A DNA stretch of 28,127 bases from an uncultured Clostridia bacterium (GCA_937900575.1 CALCEI010000152.1:1-28127), one strand, 5' to 3'. Positions 1-7,499 are shown, numbered from the stretch's first letter. The notes: generated from the sequence alone by a model not told the origin. Numbers and translations: made by a program.

Positions 1-328
1 TTTCAAAATTTTCTTTATCAAAATTTCTTTTAATTGCAATAATAAAGGCATTGAACTTTTTGTTAAGGTTCTCATAATCAATATGTTTATCAAGAGTAAG
101 TGTAATAAATTTACACTTTTTATCATCAATATCCAAAGAATATAATCTTGTTAATCATCTGTGGATAGTTCTGAAATATGCTTGTTTGGACATATACCCT
201 ATCTTCTTATTGGATCTCTTCCTTCCATTTCATGTTTTTCTGTTTCTATAAGGATTGAAATCATGCATATTAACAACAATCCTTTCATCATCATAAATCT
301 TTACTTTAAATCTTTTATCTTCTATCAT
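1..328 (-). pseudogene. Partial replication-initiator-like protein with two in-frame TGA codons; continues past the window edge
   Basis: A minus-strand reading frame starts at an ATG (326-328) with a good ribosome site (AAGGAG, about 334-340) and stays open in phase to base 2 except for TGA at 230-232 and 155-157. The conceptual protein begins MIEDKRFKVKIYDDE, has a basic stretch (NGRKRSNKK) and then KCKFITLTL followed by an NLNKKFNAFI segment. That arrangement resembles the N-terminal part of rolling-circle or phage replication initiators, where a hydrophobic 'FITLTL' strand precedes the HUH nuclease motif; the HUH motif itself would lie outside the window. Both TGAs fall where Trp is plausible (T-W-N-G and H-R-W-L). 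The gene is therefore either decaying or from a genetic element reading TGA as Trp. Family assignment is tentative; the open phase and the two TGAs are directly visible. Confidence 0.5.
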
Positions 329-334
329 CAGTAT

Positions 335-589
335 CTCCTTATCCTTTAAAATTTAACATAAACTTATTACGTGTCAAAGTTTATATTATTAATTAATCAA
401 GGCCAAATTAAGCCTTCTAAAAATTTTTCTAAAAATAATTATAAAAAATTTTTACTAAAATTTACACAACTTGTGTTGCAACTCAAAAATCTGCACAACC
501 CTCACAAACCACGTAATTTAAGGCAAAACATGTTGGATTTAACAAAAGTTGCAAAAGTTATTGTCCCTAGACAACTAACTGAGTATTAA
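335..589. other. AT-rich stretch without a convincing gene, between the rep-like fragment and the tRNA segment
   Basis: This stretch is very AT-rich. It holds a short hairpin (AAGGC...GCCTT near 399-418), runs such as AAAAATTTTT, and a small TTGTCCCTAGACAA inverted repeat at about 560-573. A 72-codon frame from a GTG at 371 to 589 has no ribosome site and no recognisable domain. It may be the arm region of an attachment site or the noncoding end of an integrated element. Confidence 0.4.
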
Positions 590-634
590 CTCTTAATCAG
601 TGGGTCCGGGGTTCGAGTCCCCGACGGTCCACCA
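590..634 (+). tRNA. 3' part of tRNA-Lys(CTT); 5' half missing (likely attachment-site copy)
   Basis: From the anticodon loop onward every part of a tRNA is present. The loop is CTCTTAA (590-596, anticodon CTT), followed by 3' anticodon stem TCAGT (597-601), variable loop GGGTC, T stem CGGGG/CCCCG with loop TTCGAGT (607-623), acceptor strand ACGGTCC (624-630), discriminator A and encoded CCA (632-634). Upstream there is no GGACCGT acceptor strand and no D arm. A tRNA cut at the anticodon loop with its 3' part intact is the usual product of tyrosine-recombinase integration into a tRNA gene. This copy would then be the att site at the element's distal end, with the complete tRNA at the other end. 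A misassembly at a repeated tRNA would look the same. Confidence 0.8.
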
Positions 635-637
635 CTT

Positions 638-660
638 TCTAGGCATTGCCTAGATTTTTT
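638..660 (+). terminator. Rho-independent terminator after the tRNA-Lys segment
   Basis: A perfect 7-bp stem TCTAGGC/GCCTAGA with a 3-nt loop is followed directly by six T. It ends plus-strand transcription of the tRNA. Confidence 0.85.
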
Positions 661-679
661 ATGTCTATATCATTAACAT

Positions 680-706
680 TTGACTTAATAACGCAAATTT
701 TATAGA
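680..706 (+). promoter_or_regulatory. Possible promoter of the gtrA-like gene
   Basis: TTGACT (680-685) and TATAGA (701-706) are 15 bp apart, shorter than usual. The -10 ends 8 nt before the ATG at 715 and no Shine-Dalgarno sequence is visible, so a transcript from here would be nearly leaderless. Confidence 0.4.
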
Positions 707-714
707 ATTTTGGT

Positions 715-1164
715 ATGAAAAATGAAAATGAAGAATCAAAAAAGGTGGCAACAAAGGCAACCGTACTTGAATCGGTTAAATTTTTGTTGTTTTCCATCTC
801 TGCAGGTGTTGTGCAAATTTTAACCTTCACTCTGCTTAATGAAATTGCAAAAATGCCATATTGGCCAGCATATTTAATTGCACTTGTGTGTTCGGTTGTT
901 TGGAACTTTACCTTTAACCGTAAATTTACATTTAAATCTTCCAACAATGTGCCAATTGCAATGCTTAAAGTTGCTGGTTACTATGCAGTGTTTACTCCAC
1001 TTTCAACATGGTGGGGAGATGCACTTGCCGGCATTGGTTGGAACGAATATCTTGTTTTAGGGTTAACAATGGTTATAAATTTCATAACTGAATACTTATT
1101 TGATAAGTTCTTTGTGTTTAACCCAAAGTATAACAAAAAAGATAAAGAAAAAACTGCCGAATAG
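715..1164 (+). CDS. GtrA-like membrane protein (putative polyprenyl-phosphate-sugar flippase)
   Basis: This 149-aa protein has a charged N-terminus and four predicted membrane helices at about residues 20-41, 47-66, 81-105 and 112-130. It carries the family's characteristic WNFTFNRKFTF segment after helix 2 (residues about 62-72). GtrA/GtcA proteins are small four-helix membrane proteins thought to flip undecaprenyl-phosphate-linked sugars across the membrane for decoration of wall polymers. Its convergent neighbour is a YfhO-like extracytoplasmic glycosyltransferase, which fits the same sugar-transfer route. Length is normal for the family. The start has no clear ribosome site but has a promoter-like element just upstream. 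Family assignment is secure; the substrate is unknown. Confidence 0.88.
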   Translation: MKNENEESKKVATKATVLESVKFLLFSISAGVVQILTFTLLNEIAKMPYWPAYLIALVCSVVWNFTFNRKFTFKSSNNVPIAMLKVAGYYAVFTPLSTWWGDALAGIGWNEYLVLGLTMVINFITEYLFDKFFVFNPKYNKKDKEKTAE

Positions 1165-1174
1165 CAGTTTTTTT
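1148..1174 (+). terminator. Terminator after gtrA-like gene
   Basis: AAACTGC/GCAGTTT 7-bp stem with a 6-nt loop followed by TTTT. It overlaps the last codons of the gene and lies between two convergent genes. Confidence 0.8.
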
Positions 1175-1188
1175 AATATGTTTTGACA

Positions 1189-3867
1189 CTAGAAAATTGC
1201 CAAGACAATAATTTTAAAGAATTCAAACAGTGGTTTTAGATAAATCAGGAATGCAACTACACTTGTCAAAATTACTGCCCCAACAAATCCAATCCAAACA
1301 ACAGGTCTGGTATGGTCTAATTTTAATGTTTTGTTGAGTATTTCAAACACTACAAACACCACAATTGCACTTATTGTAATTATTAAACTGACTTTTAACA
1401 TCGTTGGTGTGTTTGTTAATTGCATTACGTTTTCATCATTGGCAATTTCAACAAACATATAAGTATCTACTGCGTTTGTAAGTTGTGCAGTTCTATTGTT
1501 TAAAACCAAAGATGTATCTTTAAGGTTAATAAAAGGAACAAAAGCATATTTATCGTGTTGAGTATTATCCAAACTTATTTTTAACGTAGCACCTGCAAAT
1601 TCTATGGTTGAATTGTTGTTTACATAACTTGCGTCATAAACTGTCTTAAATTTTTCAACATCAAATGAATACATTTTTAATTTTTCTTGCAAAGTGGTTA
1701 AATCCAAATATTTGTCTTCATCTAAAATTTCAAATTTTAAAGTGCCTGAACTGTTTATACCAAAATCAAATAAGCCTAAAGATGAACGATATTTATATTC
1801 GTCAAAACTAAAAATCATGTCTCCATAAACATTTTGTAAATAAATAATTTGATCGCTTGGCACGGTTGCTTCAATCACGAACTTGTCGTCTTCTTCTGTG
1901 ATTGTATAAGCAACATTGCTCATAATATTTTCTTCTTGATTAAATAATGTTTTGTAAAGCACATTTTGCACTTCAACTGAATCTTTGTAATCGTAATCTT
2001 TTAAAAGTGTGGATAAATCCACATCTGTTGTAAACACAGGGTTAATGTTAAAGTTAAGTTCATATAAGTTCACATCATATTTAATAACTTTTATTTCATC
2101 ATCAACTTCTTCAGTATCGGTAAATTCAAAACTATCAAGTTTTGTATAATATTGTGATGGCAAATCCCTTTTTGTAAGCACATACTTATTACCAAGCAAA
2201 ATATCAGTTAAAACTGTACCACCTGCAGAATATAGCGATGTGGAAGCAGATTGATAGCCCAATTTAGAATGACCAACCCACTGTTCTTCACTTGAAATGT
2301 GAATCCAAGTTGAAAGGCTTGGGAAATTGGTAAAATAAGCAAAGTTTGCCATATAAATGTTATCTGCATCTTTCAATTTATATTGGTTGCTTAATTCAGA
2401 TGTATTAATTCTTAAAGCATTATCAACATCTCCGGTTGAATTTGGGTAAGAATAAGAAATGAAGCCTGTGTTAAAACTTAAAATTTGTGCCAAACAAAGA
2501 ACAAAAATCAAAATTCCACCAGCAAGATTTCCCAATCTTAATTTTTTGGTTTTCAAACGTAGGCATAATTCAATAACAACATATGTTATGCCAAAAACAG
2601 TTAAATAAACAATGCTTGAACCAAAATCTAAATCCCTGTATGGGTGAGAGACAATATATGATGTGCCAAACAAGAAAAACAAAACAAGCAATAATAAACT
2701 GATTGCACCAATTATAATAAAAGATATCATTTCTATTGTGTTAGATTTTTCTTTTTGTATAAATTCCTTTTGCTCAACAAAGTGATCTATATAATAAAGG
2801 GACGCAAAGGTCATTAAAAGTATAATTAAGAAAGAATATCTATATGGGAAACAGTAATAACTTCCTGTATGCCACATTTTATTAATTGGCTCGATAATTA
2901 AACCACATGCTAATATTATAAATGAAATTAAGAAGAATAAAATTGTTTTTTTATCTTGCTTAATTTTAAACATAAGCCTTACAAAGAACACAACCGGCAA
3001 GGCGAACATTGTTATTGTAACAAATTTTGAAAAGAAAGGTGTGAATAATCCTGCAAATTCTGTAGCATCGGTGTTTGCAGAACCAAACCTGTGTGCACCA
3101 AGTGATGTTATGCAAGAAGGTATGAAGGCAACGGCACTTATTAGTATGGAAATTATTATTGAAAAGAACAACTTGCTTGCAACTTTTTTAACATCTTTCC
3201 TGAAAATGCAAAAGTATGTTAAACCAACCAAAAGAATACCAACCAAAACCATGTATGAAATATAATAACTTAGCATGAGCATATAAGAAAGGATAACAAC
3301 AAACCAAACACTTTTGCCATTTTTAACCAAATTTTTTAATGCCAAAACCAAAAGTGGCAATAAAATCATCAAATCAAGCCAACCAATGTTTGTATAATGC
3401 ACCAAAGTCCAACCTGAATATGTCCACAAAATGCTGAACAATAACAAAATTACACTGTTGCAATTTTTAAAGAAATTCTTAAAACAAACATAAGCAGTGG
3501 TTGCCATCAAAGCTAATTTTATAACCATTAATAAAGAGATGGAATAAATTATGCTCTCTCTTGGGAAAATTGCCACCAAAAAATTAATTGGACATAAAAA
3601 ACTGTTCAAAATCCAAGATGCATACACATTGCCACCAGCACCCAAATTCCAATTAACAAAGAAATTTGCATCTCCATGCAAAAAATCCCATAAACCAGTG
3701 TAGGCAGGCACCAAACCCGAATTATAGTCTATGTAACCAAATTGGTTTAAACCAAAAGGCTGAACTTGCTTAATTATCATGGAAAGCACAAATATTGCAC
3801 CTGCAATAACAGCAGGCAAGGAAAATTCCAAAACCTTTTTCCAACTAGGCGATTTTACAATTGTCAT
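1189..3867 (-). CDS. YfhO-family polytopic membrane protein (putative glycosyltransferase)
   Basis: This 892-aa membrane protein has an N-terminal helix, then an extracytoplasmic segment with the YfhO hallmark order GYIDYNSGL...YTGLWDFLHGD (about residues 43-67). About a dozen helices follow up to about residue 480, then a large extracytoplasmic domain (about 490-830) and C-terminal helices. YfhO-family proteins in Bacillus and Listeria transfer sugars from a lipid carrier to lipoteichoic or wall teichoic acid outside the membrane, working with a GT2 enzyme (CsbB/GtlA) and a GtrA-type flippase. A GtrA-like gene lies convergently beside it; no GT2 gene is in the window. Start chosen at ATG 3867, preceded by AGAGGT. 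Length and topology match the family. The acceptor polymer cannot be told from the sequence. Confidence 0.88.
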   Translation of the reverse strand: MTIVKSPSWKKVLEFSLPAVIAGAIFVLSMIIKQVQPFGLNQFGYIDYNSGLVPAYTGLWDFLHGDANFFVNWNLGAGGNVYASWILNSFLCPINFLVAIFPRESIIYSISLLMVIKLALMATTAYVCFKNFFKNCNSVILLLFSILWTYSGWTLVHYTNIGWLDLMILLPLLVLALKNLVKNGKSVWFVVILSYMLMLSYYISYMVLVGILLVGLTYFCIFRKDVKKVASKLFFSIIISILISAVAFIPSCITSLGAHRFGSANTDATEFAGLFTPFFSKFVTITMFALPVVFFVRLMFKIKQDKKTILFFLISFIILACGLIIEPINKMWHTGSYYCFPYRYSFLIILLMTFASLYYIDHFVEQKEFIQKEKSNTIEMISFIIIGAISLLLLVLFFLFGTSYIVSHPYRDLDFGSSIVYLTVFGITYVVIELCLRLKTKKLRLGNLAGGILIFVLCLAQILSFNTGFISYSYPNSTGDVDNALRINTSELSNQYKLKDADNIYMANFAYFTNFPSLSTWIHISSEEQWVGHSKLGYQSASTSLYSAGGTVLTDILLGNKYVLTKRDLPSQYYTKLDSFEFTDTEEVDDEIKVIKYDVNLYELNFNINPVFTTDVDLSTLLKDYDYKDSVEVQNVLYKTLFNQEENIMSNVAYTITEEDDKFVIEATVPSDQIIYLQNVYGDMIFSFDEYKYRSSLGLFDFGINSSGTLKFEILDEDKYLDLTTLQEKLKMYSFDVEKFKTVYDASYVNNNSTIEFAGATLKISLDNTQHDKYAFVPFINLKDTSLVLNNRTAQLTNAVDTYMFVEIANDENVMQLTNTPTMLKVSLIITISAIVVFVVFEILNKTLKLDHTRPVVWIGFVGAVILTSVVAFLIYLKPLFEFFKIIVLAIF

Positions 3868-3904
3868 ATATTACCTCTTTGATAATATTAATTATCTAAA
3901 AAAA

Positions 3905-3933
3905 ATTTTATCAAAAAATAGCTATATAGTAAA
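3905..3933 (-). promoter_or_regulatory. Probable promoter of the yfhO-like gene
   Basis: On the minus strand TTTACT (3928-3933) and TAAAAT (3905-3910) are separated by 17 bp, about 40 bp upstream of the start codon. An overlapping alternative (TTGATA-18-TAATAT) lies slightly downstream. Confidence 0.45.
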
Positions 3934-3976
3934 GCATTTACATATAACTTCTCTTGCCTACAAAAAATTGTCAGTA

Positions 3977-4005
3977 TTGACAAAATGGCAATTATCTGTT
4001 AAAAT
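3977..4005 (+). promoter_or_regulatory. Strong SigA-type promoter of the gene at 4045
   Basis: TTGACA (3977-3982), 17-bp spacer, TAAAAT (4000-4005). Transcription should begin near 4012, leaving a short leader with AGGAG before the ATG. Confidence 0.8.
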
Positions 4006-4044
4006 ACTTGCAGAATAAAAATTTCAAGTATTTAGGAGTGAATT

Positions 4045-4497
4045 ATGTTACCAATTTTCAAACATCACATTAAATTATCCATTAAAGATGCACTTGCAAT
4101 TTACATTTTCTGCTATAAAAAATCCAAAACTTATTTTGTAAAGGAAAGTGACCTTTGCAATTTTGCAGATTATTTGGAACAATATGTGCAAGATTATTTA
4201 AATAGACCTGGTTTGGACCCAAATATCTACCCTGATAAAAATTTCAAAATTAAAGATAAAAACAAACCATGGTTATTGCAAAATAATGAAAAAGTTAACA
4301 AATTATTTAACTTTAGGGGCGATGTAATTGAATTACGTGACTCTTCCTTTAATGGTATTGTAAAATTTGATGACCTTATGTCAGACATAGACTCATCCAT
4401 TTTGCCAGATTTAATGAAACACAGTGAAGAAATGCCTGCAGAATTCAAAGCATATCAAGAAGATGCAAGCGTATATGTAGTAGACAACACATTGTAA
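4045..4497 (+). CDS. Hypothetical 150-aa protein
   Basis: I do not recognise this protein. It has its own strong promoter, a good ribosome site (TAGGAGTGAATT before ATG 4045) and a terminator, so it is very likely a real single-gene unit. The product is soluble with no signal peptide or membrane segment. It is rich in Lys, Asp and Asn and has an N-terminal helix-forming part with LSIKDALAIYIFCYKK at residues 11-26. The C-terminal third is acidic (DLMSDIDSSILPDLMKHSEE). There are no catalytic motifs or Cys clusters. It is the first of four small unrecognised genes in 4-6 kb. Confidence 0.8.
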   Translation: MLPIFKHHIKLSIKDALAIYIFCYKKSKTYFVKESDLCNFADYLEQYVQDYLNRPGLDPNIYPDKNFKIKDKNKPWLLQNNEKVNKLFNFRGDVIELRDSSFNGIVKFDDLMSDIDSSILPDLMKHSEEMPAEFKAYQEDASVYVVDNTL

Positions 4498-4520
4498 TTG
4501 ACTAATATTAAAGATAACAA

Positions 4521-4546
4521 AAAATCACCAAAATTGGTGATTTTTT
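4521..4546. terminator. Bidirectional terminator between convergent genes
   Basis: AATCACCA/TGGTGATT 8-bp stem with an AAAT loop, flanked by an A run on the left and a T run on the right. It can serve both the plus-strand gene ending at 4497 and the minus-strand gene ending at 4552. Confidence 0.85.
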
Positions 4547-4551
4547 ATTGC

Positions 4552-4998
4552 TTATTGTTGCTTTGTATCTACGTAAAACAAGGAATTATCAAATTCTTCT
4601 TCATAATATGCTTTTAACATTGCAAAAGCGTCTCTATCATGACCTTGACTTTTATCTTGCTTTGTTGCCATGTAGTTCACATAATCTTCTTTGTAAGTTT
4701 CCTTGTAAAGTTCGGACATAAAATTAAGCCACAACAATTGCACCGCTTCCACTTCATCACAAAGTTGACTTTGCATTTTGCTTGTATCCAACACTGCCTC
4801 AAAAGGTGATTTTATTGCAATAACCAAATCTTCTGTTGGAATTTTGGAAGGAATTGTAAGAATTCCGTTTATAAAAGTATCTTCATCTTTTGATTTGGCG
4901 TTATTGGATATGTTCCTGCGAACAACTTCAGCAAAAGCATATCCTACTTTGTCATTGACATATTTTGAATATAATTCTTCTAAATTAACCTTGTTCAT
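4552..4998 (-). CDS. Hypothetical 148-aa protein, paralogue of the upstream gene
   Basis: Second gene of a two-gene minus-strand operon, 29 nt after its neighbour. Start ATG 4998 has GAGG seven bases upstream. The product is soluble with no recognised domain. Its first part (LYSKYVNDKVGYAFAEVV) aligns by eye with the neighbour's YSKYINIETVMNFAQIV. A later segment (SPFEAVLDTSKM, then a LWLNFMSELYKE helix) matches the neighbour's SPDEIALRTNNM and AWKKYMDRVCSE. The two therefore appear to be diverged duplicates; this copy has about 30 extra residues at the C-terminus ending in DTKQQ. The function is unknown. Confidence 0.8.
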   Translation of the reverse strand: MNKVNLEELYSKYVNDKVGYAFAEVVRRNISNNAKSKDEDTFINGILTIPSKIPTEDLVIAIKSPFEAVLDTSKMQSQLCDEVEAVQLLWLNFMSELYKETYKEDYVNYMATKQDKSQGHDRDAFAMLKAYYEEEFDNSLFYVDTKQQ

Positions 4999-5027
4999 AT
5001 AATAACCTCAAAAATTAAACGCAAAAT

Positions 5028-5369
5028 TTATAATTTTTGTTGAGTGGATTCCACATCAACATCTGTATTGTACTCTGAACATACCCTATCCATATACTTT
5101 TTCCATGCGTTTGGCAACATCTGCATTTCATTTGTCATATTATTAGTTCTTAAAGCAATCTCATCTGGTGAAAGAATTGTAATAAACAAATCATACAATA
5201 AATTATTTTCTTTTTCTTGCATAAACAATTCAATAACAAATTTGTCATCGTCCATGGAAATATTCATGCGCTTAACATCTTTAAGCATCTTTTTGCTAAC
5301 TATTTGTGCAAAATTCATGACTGTTTCAATGTTGATATATTTTGAATATTCTTCTTTTGTGTTCATCAT
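5028..5369 (-). CDS. Hypothetical 113-aa protein, paralogue of the downstream gene
   Basis: First gene of the paralogous pair. It is short, soluble and has no known domain. It shares the YSKYI...FAQIV start, a central beta-rich stretch (DDDKFVIELFM) and a SPDEIALRT motif with the gene at 4552. The start is unusual. There is no ribosome site, and the -10 element TATAAT (minus strand) ends only 6 nt before the ATG, so the mRNA would start at or within a base or two of the AUG. The second ATG directly after the first could also be used. It is probably co-transcribed with 4552. Confidence 0.78.
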   Translation of the reverse strand: MMNTKEEYSKYINIETVMNFAQIVSKKMLKDVKRMNISMDDDKFVIELFMQEKENNLLYDLFITILSPDEIALRTNNMTNEMQMLPNAWKKYMDRVCSEYNTDVDVESTQQKL

Positions 5370-5375
5370 AACAAT

Positions 5376-5405
5376 ATTATACTATCAAAACCCAATATTT
5401 GTCAA
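5376..5405 (-). promoter_or_regulatory. Strong promoter giving a leaderless transcript of the 5028-5369 gene
   Basis: Minus strand: TTGACA (5400-5405), 18-bp spacer, TATAAT (5376-5381). Only six bases (ATTGTT) separate the -10 from the ATG at 5369, so the expected transcription start coincides with the start codon. Confidence 0.8.
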
Positions 5406-5441
5406 TAGTTTTAAAAATGTCGAAAATTTATAAAAAAAGTA

Positions 5442-5470
5442 TTGAAATTGTTAGTGCTATATGATATAAT
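5442..5470 (+). promoter_or_regulatory. SigA-type promoter of the gene at 5500
   Basis: TTGAAA (5442-5447), 17 bp, TATAAT (5465-5470), with GGAGG following before the ATG. Confidence 0.8.
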
Positions 5471-5499
5471 TTAAACAGTAAGTAAATTTGGAGGTAATT

Positions 5500-5994
5500 A
5501 TGGCTGAAACAACCAAACCTTTAACTGCAGAAGAATACGGCAAAATATGTAAAAATTTATCAACTCGCAGAGATAAGGCTTTTTCCGATATGGGCAAATT
5601 CCTTAAAGAAAATGTTTTTATGGACAGTGGCTTAAAAACAAAAGATTATGGTAAATGCTATGAATATGCCAAGTACAATATCTTGGAAGAATATTATGGC
5701 AACGAAATCAATAAATACACAATAAAAGTTTATGAAGAATATGCAAAGGCATTAAAAGAAACATATTTGCAAAAGGCTGTTAAACTCCCTAAACTCAAAC
5801 AATATGACGCTTATGACTTATATATATACAAAAACACTTGGCCACTTTTAGAACAAGTTGTTAAAGAAGTAAGAAACGAAATGCTTGCAAAATATCCACC
5901 AAAAGAAAATTACAAAGAATATCCTGTACATTTGGCAGTAAGGAAAGTAAAAGAACCAAAGCCAGAACCAATGAGTATTTTTAGCGTTTGGTAA
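5500..5994 (+). CDS. Hypothetical 164-aa protein
   Basis: The start is set at ATG 5500 because a strong GGAGGT lies seven bases upstream; a TTG twelve bases earlier in frame would overlap that ribosome site. The product (MAETTKPLTAEEYGK...) is soluble, helical and charged. It has many Tyr and Lys residues (YGKCYEYAKY, EEYYGNEINKY) and a Pro/Lys/Glu-rich end (KEPKPEPMSIFSVW). No known motif is seen. It is a single-gene unit with its own promoter and terminator. It does not align convincingly with its small neighbours, although size and style are similar. Confidence 0.78.
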   Translation: MAETTKPLTAEEYGKICKNLSTRRDKAFSDMGKFLKENVFMDSGLKTKDYGKCYEYAKYNILEEYYGNEINKYTIKVYEEYAKALKETYLQKAVKLPKLKQYDAYDLYIYKNTWPLLEQVVKEVRNEMLAKYPPKENYKEYPVHLAVRKVKEPKPEPMSIFSVW

Positions 5995-6004
5995 AACTAA
6001 AACA

Positions 6005-6033
6005 AAACAGACCCAAAAATGGGTTTGTTTTTT
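6005..6033 (+). terminator. Terminator after the 164-aa gene
   Basis: Stem AAACAGACCCA pairs with TGGGTTTGTTT (one G-T wobble) around an AAAA loop, followed by T-rich sequence. Confidence 0.75.
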
Positions 6034-6158
6034 GTTTGATGGGGTTTGTGAGTGGCAAAAGTGCTTAAATATAGGTATAAAAGTACTTTGTTTGGGCTAT
6101 ATAATATTAAATTTAACAAAATTTAATAAAAAAACTTGAAGAAATCTTGCAAGTTTGC

Positions 6159-6187
6159 TTGAAATTCATTTTAGATTTGTGTATAAT
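6159..6187 (+). promoter_or_regulatory. SigA-type promoter of the cvpA-like gene
   Basis: TTGAAA (6159-6164), 17 bp, TATAAT (6182-6187); AAGGAG follows at about 6194-6199. Confidence 0.8.
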
Positions 6188-6205
6188 ACAATCAAGGAGT
6201 TAATT

Positions 6206-7396
6206 ATGAGTTATATTGATATTTTCGTTTTAGTAATTATTGGCTTGGGATTGTTCTTCGGCTTGTTTGGCAGATGGCAAAACAAACTTGTTGCTTTGTG
6301 CTCTGTTGCTGCAAGTGCTGTAACATCATATTTCATTTGTACACCAATAACAAACGCTGTGCTTAAGATGGATTCAGGCATTCTCTCTTTCATCGGTGGC
6401 GAAAGCGGCCTAACCATACTTGATTTTTTGAAAAGCAAGTTGAATTTTGAAGGTATGGACCTTTCAGCCATGGCAGACATGGTGCCAGGACTTGTAAAAG
6501 TTGTTGTGTTCTGGTTATGTGCAATTGCATTGATGCTTGTGCTTGGTCTTCTTACAAAAATCATCTTTGGCATTATATTTAGACACACAAAGAAAGGCAC
6601 AGCAATTAGAACTTTAGGTTTGATTGGTGCAGTTAAAGGTGCTTTGGTTGCAATTATTCTTGTGTTCCCAGTGTTCGCCTTTGCTCCAGCATTGAAAAAT
6701 TTGACAGCAGTTCCAATGATTGCTGATAACCAAATTGTTCAAATGGTTGAAGACCACACAAACAAGTCAAAAGCAGTTACAGTTACAGATTGGGTATTTA
6801 AAAATACCAAAATGCAAATGATGACATATGAACATGATGGCCAAACAATGTATTTATATGATGATTTGGAAAAATTGCCAGGTCTTATTAAATCTGTTTT
6901 GGAAGTTAAAGATATGTTAAGTGGTGGCAACCCAATTGAAGCACTTGCACAAATGGAACCAGAACAATTGCAAGAAGTGTTTGATAACATTGCAAATGCT
7001 CCACAAGTAATTAAAGATACAGTTACAAACGTTGTATCAGGCATTGTACGTGACATGACAGAAGGTGCAATACAAATTGAAAACATTGACTTTGAAAAAG
7101 AAGGTAAGATGTTTGCAACAGTTGCAAGTGTGCTTACAGTAAACACAGATGACCCAGACAACATTAAAGTAGAAATAGATGAAGAATCTGTTGCAACTCT
7201 TCTTGAAAACCCAGAAAATCTTGCAGATGCACTTGCAGATTCTGAATTAGTAACCTTGTTTGCTGGAAATATGCAAGGTATGTTCAGTGAGATTGATCCA
7301 GATTCCAAATCAGCAATTGAAGCAGAATTGGAAACAAAATTGGCAGGCAATGAAGACAAATTGAACTTATTGAAAGGTTTGTTCAAAGCTGAATAA
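6206..7396 (+). CDS. CvpA-like membrane protein with a long C-terminal extension
   Basis: Start ATG 6206 follows AAGGAGTTAATT; the in-frame codons further upstream lie inside the promoter. The 396-aa product begins MSYIDIFVLVIIGLGLFFGLF-GRWQNKL, the typical first helix and basic turn of the CvpA (colicin V production) family. More helices lie at about residues 26-47, 93-118 and 138-162. The last 230 residues are acidic and helical (for example PIEALAQMEPEQLQEVFDNI) and are not part of the usual CvpA domain of about 160 residues. The cellular role of CvpA proteins is poorly defined; envelope homeostasis and export have been suggested. Single-gene unit. Confidence 0.75.
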   Translation: MSYIDIFVLVIIGLGLFFGLFGRWQNKLVALCSVAASAVTSYFICTPITNAVLKMDSGILSFIGGESGLTILDFLKSKLNFEGMDLSAMADMVPGLVKVVVFWLCAIALMLVLGLLTKIIFGIIFRHTKKGTAIRTLGLIGAVKGALVAIILVFPVFAFAPALKNLTAVPMIADNQIVQMVEDHTNKSKAVTVTDWVFKNTKMQMMTYEHDGQTMYLYDDLEKLPGLIKSVLEVKDMLSGGNPIEALAQMEPEQLQEVFDNIANAPQVIKDTVTNVVSGIVRDMTEGAIQIENIDFEKEGKMFATVASVLTVNTDDPDNIKVEIDEESVATLLENPENLADALADSELVTLFAGNMQGMFSEIDPDSKSAIEAELETKLAGNEDKLNLLKGLFKAE

Positions 7397-7406
7397 AACA
7401 AAAATT

Positions 7407-7433
7407 AAAGCGAGTTAATCACTCGCTTTTTTT
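7407..7433 (+). terminator. Terminator after the cvpA-like gene
   Basis: AAAGCGAGT/ACTCGCTTT perfect 9-bp stem, TAATC loop, then TTTT. Confidence 0.9.
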
Positions 7434-7448
7434 ATTCTCATTAAACAT

Positions 7449-7477
7449 TTGTTAATTGAAACTTTTTGTGTTAGAAT
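7449..7477 (+). promoter_or_regulatory. Probable promoter of the amidohydrolase gene
   Basis: TTGTTA (7449-7454), 17 bp, TAGAAT (7472-7477), followed by GGAGG and the ATG at 7500. Confidence 0.6.
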
Positions 7478-7499
7478 ATTTTATATTTATGGAGGCAAT

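Noticed and set aside
371..589. Possible 72-aa gene from a GTG just before the tRNA segment
   Set aside because: No ribosome site, very AT-rich, no recognisable domain, and it ends exactly at the tRNA junction; more likely noncoding att-arm sequence.
6739..7401. Long minus-strand open frame (220 codons) opposite the cvpA-like gene
   Set aside because: Shadow frame with Ser/Thr/Cys-rich low-complexity translation, no ribosome site, and a well-supported gene on the other strand.
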